The notes beneath the pieces were generated by a model. The model made no database searches and was not told the DNA's origin. It was given only the letters and a program-made list of their open reading frames with translations. The position numbers were made by a program, and so were the translations under genes. Of a stretch of DNA of 14,215 nt, positions 1 to 7,173 are shown piece after piece. Numbering within the stretch: the stretch's first letter is position 1; every line of letters starts with the position of its first letter. This DNA comes from Chloroflexota bacterium (lineage in GTDB: Bacteria; Chloroflexota; Anaerolineae; 4572-78; J111). The DNA is taken from positions 1 to 14,215 of the forward strand of contig RFJF01000671.1 in NCBI GenBank assembly GCA_003695455.1. Reading direction: 5' to 3'.

Positions 1-669
1 ATGCGGCGTAGTGTGGCCTTTAACCTGGAACAAAACGGCTTCCGGGTGAACACCGCCGCCACCGCCGAAGACGCGCTGGACATTGCCAGGCGCGATTTGC
101 CGCACCTGGTTCTGCTTGATATTGGCCTGCCGGGGATGGATGGGCTGGAAGCCTTGCGCCGCTTCCAGAAAATCGGCAAATTTCCGGTGGTTTTTCTCAC
201 CGCCCGGCGCAGTGAACTGGACCACGTGCTGGGGCTGGAACTGGGCGCGGATGATTACATTACCAAACCGTTTAAATTTAACGTGCTGCTGGCCCACATT
301 CGGGCTGTGCTGCGCCGGGTTGAACAGGCCGCCGGCGGGGGTACAGGTGCCGCCCATCCCCAACCCATCACCATTGGCGGGCTGGTAATTGACCCGGCGG
401 CCCACACCGTTACGCTGGATGGCCGGACAGTTGAACTACGGCCCCGCGAATTTGATATTTTGCATACCCTGGCGCTGGAAGCCGGACACGTGGTAGCCAC
501 CGAATCGCTGCTGAACCGGGTGTGGGGCGCAGAGTATGAAGGCGAACTGCAAGCCGTGTACGTGTATATTCGTTGGCTACGCGAAAAAATCGAGGTTGAC
601 CCCCAACACCCCCAACGTATTTTGACGGTTCGGGGGGTGGGCTACCGGCTGGACCCCGCCGGCTTTTGA
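1..669 (+). CDS. OmpR/PhoB-family response regulator, 5' truncated by window
   Basis: Cytoplasmic DNA-binding response regulator, the output partner of the kinase that follows. Receiver domain is residues 1-105 as seen: phospho-acceptor Asp40 in 'LVLLDIGLPGMDG', switch Thr67 in 'VFLTAR', Lys89 in 'DDYITKPF'. A winged-helix trans_reg_C domain spans about 122-218 and ends in the usual 'RGVGYRLDP'. The N-terminal strand with the acidic Mg-binding pair ('LVVDDE' type) is absent. The ATG at position 1 is therefore almost certainly an internal Met, with the true start upstream of the window; about 12-18 residues should be missing. The stop lies 11 bp before the kinase gene, so the two are co-transcribed. 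Target genes cannot be read from the sequence. Confidence 0.93.
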   Translation: MRRSVAFNLEQNGFRVNTAATAEDALDIARRDLPHLVLLDIGLPGMDGLEALRRFQKIGKFPVVFLTARRSELDHVLGLELGADDYITKPFKFNVLLAHIRAVLRRVEQAAGGGTGAAHPQPITIGGLVIDPAAHTVTLDGRTVELRPREFDILHTLALEAGHVVATESLLNRVWGAEYEGELQAVYVYIRWLREKIEVDPQHPQRILTVRGVGYRLDPAGF

Positions 670-680
670 CGAGGTAAAGC

Positions 681-2117
681 ATGCGTTCGCTGCGCAGTCG
701 ATTGATTTTAAGCCATATTCTGCCCATTTTGGTGATTGTGCCGCTGGTGGGCATTGCGCTGATTTATATGGTTGAAACGCAGGTCCTGCTGGCTAACCTG
801 ACCGGCGATCTGGACCGGCAGGCCGCGCTTGCCGCCCAAATTGCCGCCGAACAACCCGGCATCTGGAACGATACCGGCACGGCCCGGACTTTTGTGACGG
901 GCATTAGCACCTACCAGCAAACCAACGTGATGCTGCTGGACCCCAACGGCAAAATTATTGTTGCCAGCCACAGCAGCGATTCCGGACGCGAGGGCCAAAC
1001 CGTCAGTATTCCCAGCCTGACCCAACTGCAAAATAACAACCAACGCGTACAAATAAATTACAACAAAACGTTGCAGGTGCAGGTTGCAGAAATTCTGGTT
1101 CCCATTCTGGATAGTAACCAGCATCTGGTGGGATTTGTGCAGCTCACCCGCCAGCTTTCAAACGTTAACGAGCAGTTTAGGCAGTTGCGGCTAATTATTG
1201 TGGGTGTGCTGGTGGGCGAGCTGGTACTGGGCGTGATTGTTGGACTGGTGCTGGCCTTTGATTTGGAACGCTCGCTGCGGCGCGTAACCGAAGCCATCTA
1301 CGGTGTTGCCAGCGGCAGAAACTGGGCCACCCTGCCAGAACGCGGCCCGCAGGAAATCCGCCTGCTGCTGCGCGCCTTCAACACCCTCATTGAACGCTTG
1401 CGAATGATGGAAGACGCCCGCCGCCGCCTGCTGGCTAACATGGTTCACGAAGTCAGCCGCCCGGTGGGCGCCATGCAGGCCGCCATTGAAGCCCTGCTCA
1501 ACGGCGCCGACCAGGACGAGAAATTTCGGCGGCAGTTGCTGGCAGGGATGGAAGAGGAGGTGGACCGCTTACAGCCTCTGCTGACCAACCTGACAGAATT
1601 ACACGACAAGGTGCTGGGCACGCTGGAACTGAACTGCCAGACCGTTGAACCGGCAAGCTGGCTGACCCGCACCATTGCCACCTGGCGAGAGGCGGCATTA
1701 TCCAAAGGGCTAAACTGGCAAGCCAACATTCCGGAAACTCTGCCGGAACTTGAAGCCGACCCGGACCGGCTGGCGCAGGTAGTGGGCAACCTATTGAGCA
1801 ACGCCATCAAATACACGCCCAAAGGCGGGCAAATTACCGTTACCGCCGGGCAGGATAACGAACAAGTCTGGATTACCGTTGCCGATACCGGTGCGGGAAT
1901 CTCGGCGGAGGAGCAGGAGCGCATTTTTGAACCGTTCTTCCGCTCGCAGCCGGGCCGCCGCTTTCCGCAGGGCATGGGGCTGGGGCTGACCATTGCCCGA
2001 GACCTGACCACTGCCCACGGCGGGCGGCTGTCTTTGCAAAGCCAACCGGGGCAAGGAAGCCAATTTACCGTTTGGCTGCCCATCAATCCACAGGCAAAAT
2101 TAAAAAATGAGGCGTAA
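681..2117 (+). CDS. Membrane sensor histidine kinase (HAMP-HisKA-HATPase)
   Basis: Sensor kinase that should autophosphorylate on His256 and pass phosphate to the upstream regulator. Order: TM1 about 9-31; extracytoplasmic sensor about 32-168 with strands like 'VMLLDPNGKIIVAS' and 'VGFVQLTRQL', suggestive of a PAS/Cache (PDC) fold; TM2 about 170-193; HAMP about 194-247; HisKA with H-box 'MVHEVSRPVGAM'; and HATPase_c with N-box Asn370/Asn374, G1 'DTGAG' 402-406, F-box 'FEPFF' 416-420 and G2 'GMGLGL' 431-436. All ATP-binding boxes are intact. The H-box has 'HEVSRP' where 'HELRTP' is usual, a conservative variant. The start is supported by GAGG about six bases upstream. The ligand is unknown; the Cache-like fold suggests a small extracellular molecule, which is inference. 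Confidence 0.93.
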   Translation: MRSLRSRLILSHILPILVIVPLVGIALIYMVETQVLLANLTGDLDRQAALAAQIAAEQPGIWNDTGTARTFVTGISTYQQTNVMLLDPNGKIIVASHSSDSGREGQTVSIPSLTQLQNNNQRVQINYNKTLQVQVAEILVPILDSNQHLVGFVQLTRQLSNVNEQFRQLRLIIVGVLVGELVLGVIVGLVLAFDLERSLRRVTEAIYGVASGRNWATLPERGPQEIRLLLRAFNTLIERLRMMEDARRRLLANMVHEVSRPVGAMQAAIEALLNGADQDEKFRRQLLAGMEEEVDRLQPLLTNLTELHDKVLGTLELNCQTVEPASWLTRTIATWREAALSKGLNWQANIPETLPELEADPDRLAQVVGNLLSNAIKYTPKGGQITVTAGQDNEQVWITVADTGAGISAEEQERIFEPFFRSQPGRRFPQGMGLGLTIARDLTTAHGGRLSLQSQPGQGSQFTVWLPINPQAKLKNEA

Positions 2118-2119
2118 CC

Positions 2120-2329
2120 ATGACTTCATCAACCATTCCGCTGTTGTTGATTGCGCTGATTGTAGTTTTGCTGGCGGGGCTGCTGTGGAACTTTTGGCGT
2201 ACCGCCGAACAAAAAATCAACACGCCGTGGGCCAAAACCCGCAGCGATGTACAATTGTGGCTACTGATTTTGGCTGTATTTGTTATGGGTCTGTTTTTTG
2301 CCTATGTGCTGTTTACAATGCCCCCCTGA
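2120..2329 (+). CDS. Small two-helix membrane protein in two-component operon
   Basis: A 69-residue protein with hydrophobic segments at about 6-24 and 45-66. They are joined by a basic, Trp-containing loop ('WRTAEQKINTPWAKTRSD') that should be cytoplasmic, giving a hairpin with both ends outside. Only two bases separate it from the kinase stop, and GAGG at 2109-2112 serves as ribosome site, so it is translationally tied to the kinase. I do not recognise the family. Its position and topology would suit an accessory subunit or modulator of the sensor kinase, but that is inference. An overlapping reading frame beginning at 2107 was rejected because its product is not hydrophobic or otherwise protein-like. 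Confidence 0.75.
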   Translation: MTSSTIPLLLIALIVVLLAGLLWNFWRTAEQKINTPWAKTRSDVQLWLLILAVFVMGLFFAYVLFTMPP

Positions 2330-2408
2330 AACCTGTCAATAACATCCCGCATTATTAAAATTTTTTCATAATTAATTCATTGTGTCTTCATCGGGCCAAA
2401 TTACACTG

Positions 2409-2428
2409 AATGTGATTATTGCCACGTT
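2409..2428 (+). promoter_or_regulatory. CRP/FNR-like inverted repeat upstream of the cyclase gene
   Basis: AATGTGA, six bases (TTATTG), then CCACGTT. The left half equals the Escherichia coli CRP half-site and the right half matches TCACATT at five of seven positions, with the canonical six-base spacer. It lies 28 bases before the cyclase ATG. A weak candidate promoter (TTGTGT at 2380-2385, 16 bases, TACACT at 2402-2407) would place the site over the start of transcription. That would fit a repressor or feedback site. No regulator gene of this family is in the window, so the call rests on pattern only. Confidence 0.35.
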
Positions 2429-2456
2429 GTGTTGCAAACCTTAACAGGACAGAATA

Positions 2457-3740
2457 ATGACGGCTCACATGTCGCTCTCACAAAATCTTACCCGGCCTAC
2501 CCTGTCTCTTCAGGAGCGCATTGAGGGCACCAAACTCTCCCGCGTTTTTGCCGAGTTTGTCAGCACCAGCGCCCTGTTTCCCATTCTGGACGCCATTCGC
2601 GTTATCACCGCCACCGACCTGAAAAGTTACCTGGCTGAGCCGGTTCATTACATTCTGTTTGGGGCAGCGTTTTTTCAGGCCTGGTTTTTGGGTACCGCCA
2701 AACAAAATAGTTGGCAGGAAAGATTTGTAGGCAACCTGCTGGGCTTTTCTCTGTACGCCATTTTTGATATGGTCATTGAAGGGCCGGATTTTTTCAGCGC
2801 GTCATACCACTGGCTGTTTGGAATTTTCAGCCTGATGATGGCTATTCTTGGTGCTGCGCAGGTGCTGGCCGATAACCGGCCAGGCTGGTCCACCGTCATT
2901 ACGTTGCTGTTGAACGCTACCAAAGTTGCCCTCTTTCCGGCCATGTATTTCATTGCCGAACAGGAACTTGCGGGCGCATCAATGCTGGACGGCGGCGCGT
3001 GGCAAGAATTTATGAGCAACAATGGCCACCAATTTATTGTGGTTGGCATTCTCTTTTTTGGCGTGCTGCTGGGCCTGGCAGAAGCACAGCGAATTAACAC
3101 CGCCGGTCAATTGCGCTACCTGGCAAATCGGCTAAAAAAGTATTCAGAGTGGAGTCTTGACCCGGGCCTGATTGAAACATCAATTGACAACCCCAACAAA
3201 CTGGCGTTGCAGCGGGTTGAAAAAACCATGCTCTTTATGGATATCCGGGGGTTCACGGCCTGGTCAGAAAAAGCCGACCCTCAAGCCGTGGTAGATATGC
3301 TCAACAAATTTTACAACGCAGCCGATAAAATAATTCGGCGGCATAACGGCCACAAACCCAATTTTACCGCCGATGAAATTATGACCCGCTTTGCCGATGC
3401 CCAATCAGCGCTGGATACGGCTCAGGAATTACAGCAAGCACTCACTCCGTTGTTAAGCCCGTTTAATCTGAAAGTAGGCATTGGCCTAAACACCGGCGAA
3501 GTCATTGAAGGATTGATGGGCTCCAGCAGCACCCGCAAATATGACATCATCGGCGATGCCGTGAACACCGCCAAACGGCTGGAGTCATCCGCCGGGCGCG
3601 GCGAAATTGTTATGTCGGCCGCAACCTACCAGATGCTCACCCGGCGGCCAAAGCGCATTGCGTTGCGCTCGTTGCAGGTCAAAGGGAAATCAGAAAAACT
3701 GGAAGCAATTGCCGTGCTGCCGCCGGCGGCGGGCGTGTAA
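2457..3740 (+). CDS. Membrane-anchored class III adenylate/guanylate cyclase
   Basis: Predicted nucleotide cyclase making a cyclic nucleotide at the inner face of the membrane. The N-terminal half holds about five hydrophobic segments (roughly 62-80, 92-108, 118-138, 146-168, 192-210) of no family I can name. A basic linker leads to a class III catalytic domain at about 255-420. Visible catalytic residues are metal Asp262 ('LFMDIRGFTAWSE'), metal Asp306 ('FTADEIMTRF'), Asp363 in 'YDIIGDAVN', and transition-state Asn370 and Arg374 ('VNTAKRLES'). The adenine-selecting Lys, normally four residues before the second metal Asp, is Asn302, and the usual Gly of 'GD' is Ala305. Substrate choice is thus uncertain. 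The start has AGGA at 2446-2449; Met5 is an alternative. It sits between the sensor operon and the envelope cluster. Confidence 0.88.
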   Translation: MTAHMSLSQNLTRPTLSLQERIEGTKLSRVFAEFVSTSALFPILDAIRVITATDLKSYLAEPVHYILFGAAFFQAWFLGTAKQNSWQERFVGNLLGFSLYAIFDMVIEGPDFFSASYHWLFGIFSLMMAILGAAQVLADNRPGWSTVITLLLNATKVALFPAMYFIAEQELAGASMLDGGAWQEFMSNNGHQFIVVGILFFGVLLGLAEAQRINTAGQLRYLANRLKKYSEWSLDPGLIETSIDNPNKLALQRVEKTMLFMDIRGFTAWSEKADPQAVVDMLNKFYNAADKIIRRHNGHKPNFTADEIMTRFADAQSALDTAQELQQALTPLLSPFNLKVGIGLNTGEVIEGLMGSSSTRKYDIIGDAVNTAKRLESSAGRGEIVMSAATYQMLTRRPKRIALRSLQVKGKSEKLEAIAVLPPAAGV

Positions 3741-3787
3741 CAAACAGCTAATTTCAACCCACATCACACCAAAAGCGAAGACTCCCA

Positions 3788-4585
3788 ATGAAAAGAAGTT
3801 CCACACTCCTCACCAACACCAGCCTGATTTTTATTGTGGTTATTGTTGCCATTGGGCTGTTTGGCCTGTCAACCGTATTTGCAGCCACCGGCACAGAATT
3901 GCTGGTTGAACACGTTGATGTTGCCGCCACAGCCGAGGCAATTCAGATTATCAACCGCGAGGCCGCCCTGGATGAAACATCACAACAGCGGCTGCGTGAC
4001 ATTGAATCTGAAATCCGGCAAGTTAATTCTGCCATTAACAAACTGCGGCAAACGCAAAAAACCGAGTTGGCCCGGCAGCAAAGCCAGTTGCAGGCCATTA
4101 ACCAGCAAATAGCCCAAAAGCAAACGGAAGTAGATAATTTACAGGCAACGCTGTCAACCCTGCAACAAACCGTTCAGGATGAAGAAGAACTGCACAACAT
4201 TCAAATTAACACGCTGGCAACGCAACTGGGTGAAGAAGAAAACACCCTGCGCCGCAAACTGCAATCTACCCAAATTGAACTGGATGACATCCAAACCGAA
4301 TCTTTAAAAATGCAGGAAACCACCACCGCCGGCCACGCCACTGATGACTTATCTGCTTTTGACCATCCCGGTGACAACGCCGGGCCGGCGGAATTTTTTG
4401 GCAGCAACAGCGACCACGATTCAGCAGATTCAAGTGAAGGCGATAATCAGCACTCCGGCAGCGACAGCAGCGACAATGATTCGCACAGTAGTGGTGACAA
4501 CAGCCACAATGACAAGGACTCTGGTCAACACAGTTCAAATGATGATGGTGACAACAGCGACCACTCAGACGACGATGACGATTAA
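3788..4585 (+). CDS. Membrane-anchored coiled-coil protein with Asp/Ser/His tail
   Basis: Function unknown. A basic N-terminus and hydrophobic segment (about 13-32) end in 'VFA|A', a possible signal-peptidase I site, so the protein is exported and either anchored or released. Residues about 45-178 are a Gln/Glu/Leu-rich coiled coil. From about 206 to the end (265) the chain is almost only Ser, Asp, Asn, His and Gly, closing with five Asp. This is a low-complexity acidic tail that could bind divalent cations or stay unfolded at the surface. No clear Shine-Dalgarno is seen (only GCGAAGA nearby). It follows the cyclase by 47 bp and ends in a strong terminator at 4674-4712. It shares its architecture with the two genes after the gap. 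Confidence 0.8.
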   Translation: MKRSSTLLTNTSLIFIVVIVAIGLFGLSTVFAATGTELLVEHVDVAATAEAIQIINREAALDETSQQRLRDIESEIRQVNSAINKLRQTQKTELARQQSQLQAINQQIAQKQTEVDNLQATLSTLQQTVQDEEELHNIQINTLATQLGEEENTLRRKLQSTQIELDDIQTESLKMQETTTAGHATDDLSAFDHPGDNAGPAEFFGSNSDHDSADSSEGDNQHSGSDSSDNDSHSSGDNSHNDKDSGQHSSNDDGDNSDHSDDDDD

Positions 4586-4673
4586 TAACCTGGAAACCGT
4601 TGCCAAACACCGGCCATTTTGGCCCACCTGATTTTGCAACCAATGCCCTCCTGCAAAGGTTGATCTACCCCCC

Positions 4674-4712
4674 AAAAATCCCCCCAACGTATACGTTGGG
4701 GGGATTTTTTTT
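4674..4712 (+). terminator. Rho-independent terminator, perfect 36-bp palindrome
   Basis: Arms 4674-4691 and 4692-4709 are exact reverse complements. The RNA stem is CCCCCCAACG / CGTTGGGGGG around TATA, followed by eight T (4705-4712). It lies 88 bp after the coiled-coil gene that ends at 4585 and should end transcripts coming from the cyclase or that gene. The A-run on the left arm would also allow termination of opposite-strand transcripts. Confidence 0.9.
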
Positions 4713-4820
4713 GCAAATTCCCGTTTGCAAACCGCGCGCGTAAATTGGCCCGGTCAACATACCGGCAGCTTAAACTGAAATCAGAATAAAACAACAGTTG
4801 CTGAGGTTACAGTTTATTCA

Positions 4821-4919
4821 ATTGGGGCACAGGAATTCCCCGATTAAAGCATACTCCCGGTGGCCCCGGCATCCCTGTGCCGGGACAGAAAACTGCTATT
4901 CTCGTTTTGGAAGCAGTTT
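4821..4919 (+). other. Three consecutive inverted repeats in the 4586-5028 gap
   Basis: The 443-base gap holds the terminator at 4674-4712 and then three potential hairpins. The first is ATTGGGG 4821-4827 with CCCCGAT 4838-4844 (one wobble). The second is CCCGGCA 4865-4871 with TGCCGGG 4878-4884 (perfect, six-base loop). The third is AAACTGCT 4890-4897 with AGCAGTTT 4912-4919 (perfect, 14-base loop). None is followed by a T-run, so they are not simple terminators. They could be a structured leader of the next operon, a small RNA or a REP-like element. I recognise no known riboswitch. The open frame at 4798-4995 looks spurious. No convincing -35/-10 pair was found before the gene at 5029. Confidence 0.4.
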
Positions 4920-5028
4920 AAGAATGTTATTAAAAATTTGTCATCGGTGGTTCACTGAAATTTCACGGCTGCCCGATAAAATGATTACAGATTGAAAAAT
5001 TAACCCCACAAAGGAGATACCAACCATT

Positions 5029-5580
5029 ATGAAATATTTGGGAGCCATCCTCGCCACAGGTCTCACATTTGTTGTCATTGTGGTTTTGGCCATTTACAGC
5101 TTTCTGCCCCGACCACAGAAAACGGCCCAGCCACAACCCCAACCCCAGGCCCAACTTCAACAACCGGCCCAGTTTCCGGCGGTTACCCAACCCAAAACGG
5201 CAAGTCTGCCGGCCGTAGCCCAAGATACCAGCCAGCTTGAAGCCGCCATGGCCGAGCGTGAAGGTATTTATCAGGAACAAATTGCCCAACTGCAACAAGC
5301 GCTTCAAGACCGGCAAACCACCTACCAGCAGCAAATCCAGACCTTGTCTGAACAGGTCAGTTCTGCCCAGGCTCAACTGACCGAAGCGCAAACGCAGGAA
5401 CAAGCCCTGCAAGCTCAGGTTGTTCAACTGGAACAAGCCCGAAACGAACGCCTGGCCCAGTACCAAAGCCAGCTTCAACAGGCGCAAACACAGTACAGCG
5501 CCCGTTTCACAGAACTGCAAACCGCCATCGCCGAACTTCAAACCAAACTCGCCGAAGCCAATGCCCAGTTAGGGCGCTAA
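5029..5580 (+). CDS. Membrane-anchored coiled-coil protein without acidic tail
   Basis: Unknown function; 183 residues. A single membrane segment (about 6-25) has no obvious signal-peptidase site, so it probably stays as an anchor with the rest outside. A Pro/Gln/Ala linker (about 28-66) leads to a long Gln-rich coiled coil (about 67-180) that runs to the C-terminus. The block 'REGIYQEQIAQLQQALQDR' is close to 'REQALQEQVAQLQQALTEL' in the following gene, so the two are paralogues by the look of it. It has a strong ribosome site (AAAGGAGAT) and lies 31 bp before the next gene, implying one operon. Unlike its neighbours it has no Asp/His or Gly tail. Confidence 0.82.
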   Translation: MKYLGAILATGLTFVVIVVLAIYSFLPRPQKTAQPQPQPQAQLQQPAQFPAVTQPKTASLPAVAQDTSQLEAAMAEREGIYQEQIAQLQQALQDRQTTYQQQIQTLSEQVSSAQAQLTEAQTQEQALQAQVVQLEQARNERLAQYQSQLQQAQTQYSARFTELQTAIAELQTKLAEANAQLGR

Positions 5581-5611
5581 CTCAACCTCAATTTCAAAAA
5601 GGAGACTTCAA

Positions 5612-6271
5612 ATGAAACGCAGTTTTGCCCTCGTCGCCGCCGGCGGACTCACCACCATTGTTGCCATCTTTGTTCTCATTGCCGTAATGTCTACATTTGC
5701 CGCACCCACCGAAGCCAATCAGACAGCCGAGCAGAACCCGGCTCCGGTTGCCCAACCCACCCAGGAGCAGCCGCCCCAACCAGACGTTGCGGCCACCCAA
5801 ACTGCCATTGCAGAGTTTGAAGCCGCTCTGAAGGAGCGGGAACAAGCCCTTCAGGAGCAGGTAGCACAATTACAGCAGGCGCTCACAGAACTGGATAACA
5901 ACTCGCAGGCGCAGATTACGCAACTGGAAAACCAACTGGTTGACATGCAGGCCCAAACCACCCAGAGTATGTCGAATATGGAATCTCTGCAAGCCAATGC
6001 GGCGGCTCTGCAACAGGCCATTGAAGCCGATGGCGCCACCTACCAAAATCAGGTTGCTGAACTGAGCAATACCGAAGCCCAAATGCGCCAGCAGCTTGAA
6101 TCGTTAAACAGCCAGGTTGCGGCCGCCTACAACGAGATTACCCAGCGGCAAGCGCAGGCCGCCGCCGCAGCAGCTGCGGCCCAGTTCCAATCAAGTGGTG
6201 GGGGCAGCAGACGAGGCGGCGGTGGTGAACATCACGATGACGACCACGGCGAACATGAAGATGACGACTAA
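5612..6271 (+). CDS. Membrane-anchored coiled-coil protein with Gly and Asp/His tail
   Basis: Unknown function; 219 residues. Membrane segment or signal about 5-29 ('STFA|APT' could be cleaved); Gln/Pro linker about 37-60; coiled coil about 62-180; a run of eight Ala (183-190); a Gly/Arg-rich hinge (196-205); and a terminal acidic tail, 'EHHDDDHGEHEDDD'. The His/Asp tail recalls divalent-metal or calcium-binding low-complexity tails; this is inference from composition. A similar Gly plus His/Asp stretch occurs in the repeat protein at 7700-9790, and a Ser/Asp/His tail ends the protein at 3788-4585. A good ribosome site (AAGGAG) precedes the ATG. It forms an operon with the paralogue upstream and the lipoprotein 58 bp downstream. 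Confidence 0.83.
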   Translation: MKRSFALVAAGGLTTIVAIFVLIAVMSTFAAPTEANQTAEQNPAPVAQPTQEQPPQPDVAATQTAIAEFEAALKEREQALQEQVAQLQQALTELDNNSQAQITQLENQLVDMQAQTTQSMSNMESLQANAAALQQAIEADGATYQNQVAELSNTEAQMRQQLESLNSQVAAAYNEITQRQAQAAAAAAAAQFQSSGGGSRRGGGGEHHDDDHGEHEDDD

Positions 6272-6329
6272 AAGTTGTTCACCCAATTCATTTTCTTAAC
6301 TCACCAGACAATTTCCTGAGGATTAAACA

Positions 6330-7142
6330 ATGACCCCCAAAATCAACCGCACTTCCGCCATCAATTTGTGGAAAAAAACAGTGCGCGGCAACCAACCGCT
6401 TCAATTTGGCTTGACGGCTCTGGGCCTGACCGGACTGCTGGCGGGCTGCAACACGGCACCCCTGGTACAGCAGGCCCAGGCCCAGTCTCCGGCTACCGCC
6501 ACGCCGCTGCCCACATTTACACCGTTACCCACCAACACACCGCAGCCGCCAACAGCCACACCTACTACCATGCCTTCGCCCACCAGTATGCCCTCGCCAA
6601 CACCGTGGCCTACCTCTCCCCCCATCCCAACAGCAACACCGTGGGCGCAGCCGGCGGCATGGCAACCGGCGCCGCTGGCTATTCCCACCTTGCAGCCGGT
6701 TCCCATTGTACCCACCGCCGCAGTAATGAATGTGCAGGGCGTGGTGCCGGTCAGCTATTCGCCGCCAGATGGAGTTGATGTGTTTGGCAACACAATTTTG
6801 CGCTGGGAATATTTTGGTGAACTAGCCGCCGACGAGTGGTTTGATATAAAAATTAAGCCCATTGGTAGTGAAGAATCGGTATTTGTGGATTGGTCCAAAG
6901 AAAAAGAATACACGCTGCACGCATGGAACGGCTGGCAGCCGGGCCTTTACACCTGGCAGATTGGCATTGTGAAGGGGTACAAAGAAGGCGATACCAAGCA
7001 TTTCATTGCCGATACCGGCCTTGACAGTCAAAAATCCGTCATCAAATGGCAAACGGCCGGCGGTGGTGGCGGTGGCGGAGCCATCGGTGGTGGCGGCGGA
7101 GCTACCGGTGGCGGCGGCGGAGCCACATCCGGCGGCTCATAG
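6330..7142 (+). CDS. Lipoprotein with Pro/Thr stalk, beta-sandwich and poly-Gly tail
   Basis: Predicted surface lipoprotein. A long basic N-region and hydrophobic stretch end in the lipobox 'LLAGC', with Cys40 the lipidated residue. Residues about 52-122 are a Pro/Thr/Ser stalk of the type used as a spacer through a wall or sugar layer. Residues about 137-242 form a probable immunoglobulin-like domain ('LRWEYFGELAADEWFDIKI', 'GLYTWQIGIVKG'). I recognise this type from many Chloroflexota lipoproteins and membrane proteins. The last 27 residues are a Gly tail interrupted by Ala, Ile, Thr and Ser, which is unusual as a protein end. TGAGGA before the ATG is the ribosome site. It is the last gene before a 557-base gap; a weak hairpin overlaps its stop. 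Confidence 0.85.
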   Translation: MTPKINRTSAINLWKKTVRGNQPLQFGLTALGLTGLLAGCNTAPLVQQAQAQSPATATPLPTFTPLPTNTPQPPTATPTTMPSPTSMPSPTPWPTSPPIPTATPWAQPAAWQPAPLAIPTLQPVPIVPTAAVMNVQGVVPVSYSPPDGVDVFGNTILRWEYFGELAADEWFDIKIKPIGSEESVFVDWSKEKEYTLHAWNGWQPGLYTWQIGIVKGYKEGDTKHFIADTGLDSQKSVIKWQTAGGGGGGGAIGGGGGATGGGGGATSGGS

Positions 7143-7173
7143 AGACACCGGCAATTGCCGCCTCTAACTTTTT
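7141..7173 (+). terminator. Possible weak terminator overlapping the lipoprotein stop
   Basis: AGAG (7141-7144) and CTCT (7162-7165) flank the palindrome CGGCAATTGCCG (7149-7160). A five-T run follows at 7169-7173 and a longer T-run shortly after. The stem is interrupted and the T-tract is offset by three bases, so termination may be partial. Confidence 0.4.

Noticed and set aside
2107..2358. Overlapping frame across the small membrane gene
   Set aside because: It begins inside the kinase gene, and its Cys-rich product lacks the two clear membrane helices seen in the 2120 frame, which has a properly spaced ribosome site.
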